IMG/VR virus record: IMGVR_UViG_3300030104_006802
Coordinates: 1 to 35,629 of that record
From: a virus
Strand: one strand, 5' to 3'
DNA: 35,629 bases
Positions 1 to 10,100 of the stretch are shown here, piece after piece (position 1 is the stretch's first letter; each line of letters starts with the position of its first letter). Both the position numbers and the translations under genes were made by a program. The notes beneath the pieces are model-generated. The model saw only the letters and a list, made by a program, of their open reading frames with translations. It did no database searches and was not told where the DNA came from.

Positions 1-5
1 GCCAT
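1..5 (-). CDS. First codon of a gene leaving the window
   Basis: The minus strand shows ATG at 5-3 followed by GC, then the window ends. A Shine-Dalgarno sequence AGAGGA (complement of 11-16) lies five bases upstream of the ATG, and a perfect late promoter lies further upstream at 58-65. This combination is the start of a late gene downstream of the fibre cluster. Nothing can be said about the product. Confidence 0.6.
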
Positions 6-57
6 TTGGCTCCTCTGATGGTATATACCGTAATCACCGATATCTATCGGTTCATAT

Positions 58-65
58 TATTTATA
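58..65 (-). promoter_or_regulatory. Late promoter TATAAATA
   Basis: The minus strand reads TATAAATA, the exact T4 late promoter element recognised by the gp55/gp33 system. It lies about 50 bases upstream of the ATG at 5, in the gap after the 115-aa gene, so it should drive the gene that leaves the window. Confidence 0.75.
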
Positions 66-74
66 CGGAATATT

Positions 75-422
75 CTACCAAGGTACTTCCTTATCTATTG
101 CAATTGGATTATCCTGTAATATCAATAACTTGACAGATGCTTCATTTTCTTCTTTAGTTTTTGCACTAACAGTAGTCAATTCAGATGAAATCCAACCAAG
201 AACTTCACTTTCAGTTAAATCGGCATAAGGTTTAAATCCAGAAGTAGAAGCACTAATTCCATCCGTTGATATATGAAATCTATCTGATTTTGTTACTGTA
301 TATTTTAAAGGATCAGAATCATCAACAGAAGTTGTAACCACTTTTATATTCTCAACAACATTATCAGAACTACTCCTAAGAACTTCCATCAATGTAATAT
401 TTTGTGTATGTGTTATAGCCAT
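75..422 (-). CDS. Conserved-type cyanophage hypothetical protein, 115 aa
   Basis: I do not recognise a family. The protein is soluble and acidic, without membrane segments or cysteines, and ends in a short tail (KEVPW). It follows the giant tail fibre and the dioxygenase-like gene and has its own late promoter (444-451), so it is expressed late and could be a virion or fibre-assembly protein; that is inference from position only. The ATG at 422 is the first in frame after the late promoter. No clear ribosome binding site precedes it, and the leader would be only about 15 bases. Confidence 0.7.
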   Translation of the reverse strand: MAITHTQNITLMEVLRSSSDNVVENIKVVTTSVDDSDPLKYTVTKSDRFHISTDGISASTSGFKPYADLTESEVLGWISSELTTVSAKTKEENEASVKLLILQDNPIAIDKEVPW

Positions 423-443
423 GGGTATACTAACTAGTAATGT

Positions 444-451
444 TATTTATG
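444..451 (-). promoter_or_regulatory. Late promoter CATAAATA
   Basis: CATAAATA on the minus strand differs at one position from the T4 late consensus. It overlaps the stop codon of the upstream gene (447-449) and lies 22 bases before the ATG at 422. Confidence 0.6.
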
Positions 452-1136
452 AATCTGCATCCAGAACCAATTTACCAATATAATCAGAAATCTCTTTATG
501 TTCCATTTTATCAAGTAATTTGTGGTAGATATCAAAATCTAATTCCACACTACTCTGAACTAAAAATCCAACACTAAACCTGTCACACTCACTACCAACA
601 CAATGCCAAAAGTAAGGTGGTGATTCAGGTACTTTAAATTGTCTTACAGTGAGTCCTTTATCATCATAATCAGTAATAATCTCATCCTTTTCATAATCAT
701 AATACTTAAAGAATGATTTCTTATCTTCACTTGCCCAAGTTATATAAAATCTTTCGCCTGGTGCTTCACAATTAGTATGCCATCCCATATATCCTGTTGG
801 TGGATAATAAAATTGACCTCTTGCTTGAACTGGAAGACTATATCTATCCCTCAATACTTGTCTAATATTTTCAGCCTGTTCCGCATTTCCTACTGTAGCA
901 ACATTATAATTAAAGAGATTTTTTGTATTATTCATATCTAATGATTCTTTTTTATTATAAAGTTCCATTAAAGATTCTCTGTTTATTTTATCTTTCCATT
1001 CAGGTACTTCTACAATAGTTTTCTTACGATCATTATCATGCATAGCAAATCTTTTAGCATGTTCAATCGATGGAACCATATTCTCAATAATTTTTTCTAC
1101 TTCATGTTCATTAAATGGATTTCTAATAAGCCTCAT
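447..1136 (-). CDS. 2OG-Fe(II) oxygenase-like protein with an HxN motif, 229 aa
   Basis: The C-terminal half resembles the double-stranded beta-helix of 2-oxoglutarate/Fe(II) oxygenases: GWHTN around residues 118-122, a second histidine at 178 (FWHCV), and RFSVGF at 186-191, where R and S would bind 2-oxoglutarate. The usual triad is HxD/E...H; here the acid is asparagine (N122), so iron binding may be altered or lost. The frame is open upstream to 1226, but that would overlap the fibre gene and lie upstream of the late promoter at 1157-1164. I therefore chose the ATG at 1136. The gene sits between the giant fibre and a small late gene. A role in modifying a virion protein is possible but unproven. 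Confidence 0.6.
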   Translation of the reverse strand: MRLIRNPFNEHEVEKIIENMVPSIEHAKRFAMHDNDRKKTIVEVPEWKDKINRESLMELYNKKESLDMNNTKNLFNYNVATVGNAEQAENIRQVLRDRYSLPVQARGQFYYPPTGYMGWHTNCEAPGERFYITWASEDKKSFFKYYDYEKDEIITDYDDKGLTVRQFKVPESPPYFWHCVGSECDRFSVGFLVQSSVELDFDIYHKLLDKMEHKEISDYIGKLVLDADS

Positions 1137-1156
1137 AACAAAATATAGAAATAGGA

Positions 1157-1164
1157 TATTTATA
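1157..1164 (-). promoter_or_regulatory. Late promoter TATAAATA
   Basis: A perfect TATAAATA on the minus strand, overlapping the last codons of the giant fibre gene and ending 20 bases before the ATG at 1136. It supports 1136 rather than 1226 as the start of the next gene. Confidence 0.75.
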
Positions 1165-1165
1165 T

Positions 1166-4100
1166 TTATCCAAGCTCTAGAATCCAAATAGCACCACCAC
1201 CACCTGCTGTTCCAGTATGTGAACATCCACCATCATCACCACTAGATGCAGTCATACCACCTCTTCCACCTTGACCATAATCACCTGCAAAGAATCTAGT
1301 ACCACCATGTGAGCCATTAGCACCTCTCTGGCCAGAATTAGCACCAGCACCTCCATTACCACCAGATGCGGTAGCTCTGTTACTAGTAGGACCAAAGTAA
1401 CTTGTGCCTCCATTACCACCAGCAGATGGACTATCGTCACAACTACCTACTGCATGTAAACTACCACCAGCACCTACGGAGTATGGAATACTTTGGATTC
1501 CACTTAATTGCTCCCGATAATTGAAATTCTGGCCACCATTACCACCCCAACCACCTAATCCAGTACCCCGTGCATTACCTCCAGCTCCTCCACCACCATT
1601 AACAATGGCGACTAAGTGGGTACACCAACTCTGAGTAGCAAAATTACCACTTCCTGAATTCAAAACAGTTACTCTTACTCTATCAGTATCTCCTACACCT
1701 AAGAAGGCCTTTATAGCAGCTGCAGTTCCATGTCTAACCGTATTATCATTATTAGTTTCACATAATACCTTAGTAACACCACTTCCTGCATCAACTGCAT
1801 GTATTCTTGAACCTGATGCACTGGTATCAAACTTATCAGCAAACATGGTTCCAGTGACATGAGCACCATCACTTCGAGTATCAAGTCTAGAATTTCCTCC
1901 ATGATAAAGGGTTGTTGCACCACCCCATCCACCTTGTAGTACGTTGCGAATAGTACCATTAACATTTTCTCTAATAAGGATTCCAGTTCCAGTAGTTGAA
2001 CCTAACTCTATCGTCAAATTAGCATTACCACCTTGTGTTTTAATTATATTTCTGTTTCTATAATGAGAAACACCGTTGCTTGAAGATCCGTGGAATATTT
2101 GTAAATCATTACCAGCACCAAATTGTAATGTATCATCAGTACCAAACGTAGTAGCATCAGAAAAACTAATATTCTTACCATTAGTATCAAGGTGGCCACC
2201 TAATTGTGGTGATGTATCTGTAATAAGAGCAGTATTAACTAATCTCCAAACATTATCACCAGCTAGGAAATAAGTACTAGTTCTATTATTATTAGTTCCA
2301 AGATAATTCTGATGAATTGTTCCAGCATTTATGTTATCAGCATTTCTATAGAAAGAACCTTCATTATTATCTAATTTATCAGCATTTAATCCAGAAGCAG
2401 GGCCGTCATTACCTACGTGCCAAACAGTATGGTTACTTGACGTAACCTTCATTGCAGTAGTGTGCCAAACACAACTACTACCTATAGATCCCTGAGGCAC
2501 TCCATTTTGACACCAAACCATCATGTGACCGCCACCCATCGTGCCGCCAGTGGTGTTATTAGTATGCTTGTAAGCTAGTCCATATAAACCGCCGAAGTTT
2601 GTTCCAGAGGAATGGTTCTTATAAGCAGTACCCATAGACCAAATATGATCGGTTTTGTAAGAATCGTAAGTTCCAAATATTCCGTTATGTCTAGCATTAG
2701 AAGTTAATGCTCCACTAAACGAATCATCTTGATCCGATCTTAATAAGCTTGCACCCTCAATATCATCAACTTTTTGTGCATTTATACCAAGTGCATTAAT
2801 ACTAGAAGCTGAAATTCCTAGTTGACCAAATGATGGATTATTACCTTCATGATAGATTGCATAACTAGCAGCACCCATCGACCATCCACCTACGGATAGT
2901 TTATTAGTACCAGCATCTAATCCAAAATAAAGGGCATAGTCACTACCAGTGTGGAATGCCATAAAGGCATCCTTACCAGAACCAGTATTATAAATTTCTA
3001 TACAACCTTGTGAACCAGATGCAGTATTAATAGCATCCCAATTATTTGTGGCATTAGCAGTAAATTGAATCCGATGATTAGCTACATCACCAGTATCAGA
3101 TCTTAAGAAACTTGCACTATCAATATTATCAAGTAATGCAGCATTTGATGCAGTACCAGTTAAATTACCAGTAACATTACCAGTTACATTACCTGTGATA
3201 TTTCCACTAAATGTTCCTGTGGTTGTTCCAGATAATGTGACACCTGCTTGAGTAGTTGTTAATCTTACGCCTGGATTAGTTCCAGCCCAATAAAGTTCTA
3301 CTGCGGAATCATCATAACAAATAATACTCTCTTCATCATTTCTAGCTCTAATATAGATATTTGAATTATCATTAGAACCACCATTCTGAATATAAATATG
3401 ACCTTTATAGTTTGCAAGTGCGAAATTACCATCATCATGCCAAAGTTGTGTATCACCACTACCACCAAGTCCTAACGTAGCATTATCTCCAAGACGAAGT
3501 TGATTTGATGATTTATCCCATATTGCACTATAATTATCACCAGTAAAGTTCACATCAGCATTGAATGTAGAAGCTTCAGCAACAGTCAATCCATCTAATG
3601 TTGTAGCTCCATCAACATCCAAAGTACCTGAAATAGTGGCATTACTATTAACATCAAGAGGCCCTTCAACATTTACATCACCAGTACCATTTGGATCAAG
3701 ACTTATTGATCCATTAGTATTTGTTGATTGAATATTATTACCATTAATTCTAATATTATCAACATCTGCTAGTCCAACAACTGTAAGATTTCCTGCAATA
3801 TCAGTCTTATCTAATGTTGTGTCACCATCAACATCTAAGTTACCTGAAATAGTGGCGTTTGAATTAGCATCAAGTGTAGTAAACTTACCTGTAGATCTTG
3901 AAGCAGAACCGATTGCTGTTCCATCAATATTTCCAGCGTTAATATCAACAGTTGCTAATGTTGCAGTTCCTGAAACATCAACATTGGCATTAGCATCTAT
4001 ATTTCCAGAGAATGTAGATATACCTGTTGTGATTTGTTCTGTTGCATGTAAGTGAGGTATATTTGTATTCTTTAATGAACTGAATGTAGATTCACCTTGA

Positions 4101-7100
4101 ACAGTTAAGTTACCACTTTGATCTCCACTACTATAATTACTAGCACGATCTAAAGTAAGATTATAAATGGTAGCAGGAGCAAAAACGAAAAGAGATTTCG
4201 AAACTGTTCCTTGTTCAATTGAAATTGTGCCAGGAACAGTAAGTTCATTCCTAATTCGTAAATTATGAAATACTGCCTGTGATGGGATTTTATTAATAAC
4301 AGTAATTTGATCACCTTGAATCGAGACCTCATTACCATGATTACCTTTAGTGAACGTAATACCAGTAACTTCTGTTTCACTACTATCTGGATCCAATACT
4401 ACCCATGCTCTATCCAGTTCTATTTTTGTACCAGTTACTCTTACTACTTTATATACACCATTGAACGCATTAATGTTACCATTACCAGTAGAAATGGTAA
4501 TAACACAACCGCCTGGTCCACCAGTACCAATTGAGTTATTACCACTTGGCAAACCATGATTAGAACTGGTTATTAATAAATTCTTAGCTACAGTAGCACT
4601 ACCAACAGTCTCACTACCTACTACATTAATACTACCAGTAAATGACCCAGTAACATTTGCAGCACCATTACCACCCAACCATTCCATATAATCATCCTTA
4701 CTTACAGTGATTCTATCAACACCATTACCGTCAGCAGCATAAGAGAATCCAGTAACGTCTGATAATTCACCATCAGCAGAACTGGAATAAACAAGTTTAT
4801 TCAATGATAGATCACTAATCTTAGCAGTATCTGCAACTAATGAATCAATATTTGCAGTTCCATCAAGATATAAATCTTTGAATTCTACACCAGATGCACC
4901 TAAATCTACTGCATCATCAGTAAGAGGTACGAGGTGTCCATCAAATCTACCAACAGGAGTAATACTATCTGTAGCAGCATTACCAAGGTTTATATCACCA
5001 TTAAGATCTGTTTGTCCACTTGCAGATAAGGTTGTAAAAGCACCAGAAGATGCTGAGTTAGCACCAACAGTAGCACCATCAATTGTACCACCATTAATGT
5101 CTGCTGTATCAGCAACCAATGAATCAATATTTGCAGTACCATCAAGATAAAGGTCTCTCCATTCTAATCCAGAAGCACCTAAGTCTCTAGCGCCATCAGT
5201 AGAAGGAACTAAGTTAGTATCATATCTACCAATTGCACTGATAGTATCAGCTGCACCATCACCAAGATTTATCTCACCGTTTAAATTTACCGTTCCACTA
5301 AATGTAGATACTCCAGTATTAGTAAGGTTATCGGTTTCTAATGTTCCAATAATATTAACGCCATCATCCTTAGTCTCTAATCGTTTTGTATTATCATGGT
5401 ACAGATCTACTGAGCCATTATGATTAACAATTATACTTTCTTCACCACTATTACCTTGAATTTTTACAGAACCACCACTTGTTGCGTTTCTAATGAATAA
5501 TGTATTATTGCCAGGAGAATCTATAAAACCTGACGATCCATCAGAGTAAATCTGAATATCTCCAGTTCCTGCACCAAATGTTGCCTTAGTATTATCAGCA
5601 AACTCAAGAGCGTTATCTGACTTATCCCATAATATATCCCTACCCGCTGTTGCTCCATCAAAATGAACATTATTATTAAAGGTTGTAATACCTACAGCCT
5701 CATCACTACTATCAAATATGACTCCTTTTGTAAATGTAGTAATACCAGTAACATTCAAACTACCATTAACTAACAATCTACCGATTGTCACGTCAGTGAA
5801 TAGTGTAGTACCAAGGAATGTACTAATACCAGTCATTAAGAGGTAATCAGCAACTACAGCACCACGAACATCAAGAGCACCACCATAACCTTGTAGTACA
5901 CCATTAGAATCTGTTTTACCAGCACGACTTGCAGATGTAGATCCAAGACCAACTATACCAAGACTGAGTTGATCTCTGTCTTTCTCAGTTGAAATAAGAC
6001 CAAACTGTTTCCATCCTTGTGATGTGTAAACCCATCCAAGATGATCACCAAAATCAGGATTAGCCTTGAATAGAATATCTCCAAGAGTTGAGGATCCTGT
6101 TGGTGGAGTTGCAGTATAAGTGATAGTTCTGGATGGAGATAAACCACCAGTAAGATCAATAGAAACAAACTCAGCACCATCATCTGATGAAGAAGTTAAT
6201 TTCTTAGTTACTGTAGTAGGAGCATTAATCCTAACAGTTGTATTATTATTACCATCAACAATTAAACCTTCTCTAATATTAACACTATCAAAGATAACAT
6301 CAAGTCTTCCACCTGCAGAATCACCTTCTGCTCCAGATCCAGTAGTAGTTGGAATAGGAATATTGAATGTGGCTTCTGTACCATCTTGTGAGTTAACAAC
6401 CTTGTTACCTATATGGAAGTCACCTGCATCATTAACACCAGTATAAACAACAGAACCACCATTATCTGTAGTAGATTGTGCAAGGAAATTTTCTTCTCTA
6501 GTAAGAATTCTATCCTGTTTCTCTGGGAAACTGGTTGAATAGTTACCAGGCCCAAATCCAAGATACTCAAATGTATGACCAGATGCACGAAGAACAGATG
6601 CCCTTCTCTTTTCAACAGGTAACACACGAATTTTCTTAGCAAGAGAACTTGCAAGATGAGTTTCTGCTCTAGAACCTAACTGTCCTCTAAGAACAGTAGC
6701 CGCATTACTTGAGAAATTAGCTGAAACACGTACAATTTCATCATCAATTTGTATATAATCACCTTTAACAAATCCTGAAGAATCTGTTAGTGTTAATGTA
6801 GTATTAACAGCAGTCAAAGCAGCATTACTTAAAGTTGTACTAATACCAACAGCTAATGGAACTTGTCTTTCAGCAAGTTTTTCATCACCTACAACAATTT
6901 TACCACCTTTTGCACCATATAAAACAGGAAGAACCTGAGCCTTTCCACCTGATGTTGTATAAGTTGCAGGAGTAAGTTTCTCAGTAAATTTGAATGAGAA
7001 TTGTGTAGTACTATTCTTCTCAAATACAAGATGATCTCCATTGTATATGGTTTGTGCAGCACCAACAATACTAAATGAGTTATTAACACTCAATCCATGA

Positions 7101-10100
7101 GGTTCATCTGTAGTTACTACTGCGATTCCTGTATCAGGATTAGAGTAAGCTATAGAATTAATTCTAGGTGCATTACCTGCCAACATGAAGAATCCAGTAT
7201 GGATACCAGCAGTAGTTGTACTATGAATACCTGCAGGTTTTCCACTTGGTAATTGATAAGTAATACTCTTAGGAGTTACTGAAGTAACAGTATGAATACC
7301 ATTATATCCAGAATTATATCTATTACCAACAGTACCAACACCAACTATCTGAATTGCATCACCAATATTACTATGAATTATAGAAACAGTTACTGTTGCA
7401 TTACCAGCACCAGCCTTTACATTAAGAGTATTACCCTTAGTATATCCAGCACCACCATCAACAATCTCAACAGCAGTTACTACTCCAGCACCATTAACAG
7501 TTACATTAGCAGTTGCACCATGTCCAGATCCACCTGATAACTCAACGTTATAAAGAATACCTGCACTACCATATCCACTTCCTCCAGCAGCTAATGTAAG
7601 TTTAATGATTGTATTGAAATTATGTTCAACGTTAGTCCATACTGTAGTAATACCATTAGTATGACTTGCAGCACCAGTTACTGCATAACCAATTTGATTA
7701 CCAACAATAAAGTTATTTGTAAATTCCTTACTTAAACTACCTCTAAGATCATTAGTAACAACTTTACCGATTGGAGTATTAAGTGCAAAACTTGCAGCAT
7801 GGGAAGGATCCATACTAAAGTTATCAGCATCATACTGTGGATAAAGATCAGTTATATTTTGATTAAACTTAGAATTAGTATACTCATTTACCGTAGGAGA
7901 TATACTACTATCAACACAAATCAAATGATATACACCATCTTGTCTTTGATAATCATGAGACTTAATGGTTTCTGCACGATATACAGTAAATGTATCTTTA
8001 TGTTTACGTCTACTTACTGTGGGAAGATTATCACTTCTATTGGTACTTGTATCTGTAAATGTGCCAGGATCTGTATCATAGAATAATACTTGAAATCCTT
8101 TAGCACTAGTAATACCAACAATATCTCTTACAATATTATATCCTTCATTTATAGTACCAGCTGAATTACCACCACTTCTAATCTTCTTAAACTGTACATC
8201 ATCACCCATAATTAAATTATGAGGTTTCTCAGTAACAACAGTTGTAATACCAGTGTTTGGATCTCTGTCAACACTCTTTACAATACGAAGATTTCTCTGA
8301 ACCGTTACATTAGGAATATCATTAGTAAATTCACCAGATGTAGATACACCAACAGTACTTGATTCCTGTAAAGTATAGCCAGGAATTGGTGGTCTTGCAT
8401 CAGAAGATTCTTTAGGTATTACATACCTAAGTCTATAAATCTTATCATTAAGAGATCTAGTATCTTCCTTTCTTCTGATAAATGTCTTACCAGTCCTTGG
8501 TCCTAATTGTGCAGAATTACTATTAACAGCAGCATATACTTCATTGGAAGTACCTTTAACTTGGATATACCAGTTACCCTTAGTAGTATCATATTGTATT
8601 GGATGTCCTAAATCGCCAGGTTTCTTATCACTTACTCGTGATTCAATAGTAAGAACACCACCTTTATTATTATTAATTGCAATAATATTTCCAGATCCAC
8701 CAAGTAATGCATCATTCTTATTTCTTGCAAGTTTTATTTGTGTATTTGTTAAAGAACTTTCTTGAGTAGAAGCATTAGTTACTGCATAGTAAATAACATT
8801 AGTATCAATTCCGTCTGGAAGGAATCCATCATCAGAAATTACACGAATACTTTCACCAGCAGATAACTGATGAACAGAAGTTAAAGTTATCTTACTATCA
8901 GTTATACTATTAATTACACCAGTTCTTTCTACATCATAAACCTTCATAGTGGAATAATCAGATCCACCAGTCTTATTCTGCATTATGATTTCAGCACTAT
9001 ATGTACCAACACCAGCAATACTTACATTTAATAAATCAGGATTTGTACGTATAATACCATCTACTCCAGCTTTTGCACCAATTCTATATCCATTAATTAC
9101 ATGTACGGGAGGAATAGCTGGATCAGTAAATCCATCTAAAAAGATGTGTTCTTGATCAACAGTTGAAGCTAAAGTCTTAGTAACATCAATAGCTTCCCAC
9201 TCAACCGAAATATTTTTCTGGAATTGACTTTCGGGTGGAATAATATGAGTAATATATCCTCTATTATCTTTAGCAAATGAAGAATCTTTAAATCCCTTTG
9301 CATTTAAAGATACAGAACCAAAGTTGGAATTGGAGTTAGTGATAGACATATCACCACCACTTTCACTAGTGAAATGCTCAGAGAAACCAACCGCAAACAC
9401 AGAAACTGCCTGAACAAATGCATTATTAGATGCTTTAATATGGGCGTTTTTATATGTTGGTCTATACCGTGAAGATCCATTCAAATAAAGTGGTTTTTCA
9501 CTAGAAGGTGCAGTACCATTATTATCATACTGTCCAGTAGTCTTATTATAAACTAGGAATGCATTATTGTCTTTCTGCAATCCAATACCAGTAAACTGAG
9601 CAACAAGCATGGATTTAAATCCAGATGCCTTAGATCCATCAGCATGGAGACCACACATACCATAAGCAGATCTTAAGGAACAGTGGAAAATATATGGAGA
9701 AGATCCTGTTACATTGTCAGTATCAGGTACTATAGTTTCAACACCACCAATAGTAGGAGTTGCATCCGTTGGAGTACTTGAAGCCTCATAAGTAAACCGA
9801 CGTTCACTACTAACACCAGTTACAGTGAAGTTACCATTGTAGATATTTGGGAATGTAGTAACACCAGCTATCCTAATAGCACTATCCACAACAAGCCCAT
9901 GAGATGTTGAAGTATCTACAGTTATTGTTGAAGTTGGAGTTGAACCATCACCTGCAATAATCTGACTAACTGAAATATCATTAACAACAACAGGTCCAGT
10001 AATCTCAAACTCAGGCAACTTAGGTTGCATGTCAGTATTAACTGGGAAGTCAGCTATTCCTCTACCAGAATCATCACCAAAGGCTCTCTGAACCTTGTGG

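Noticed and set aside
3100-5400. CRISPR-like spaced repeats
   Set aside because: The repeats are in frame, encode fibre modules, vary at wobble positions and have no palindromic repeat with unique spacers.
6120-6446. 108-aa plus-strand frame, and several similar ones inside the fibre, hub and gp48 genes
   Set aside because: Each is a shadow of a real gene on the other strand, with low-complexity composition and no initiation signals.
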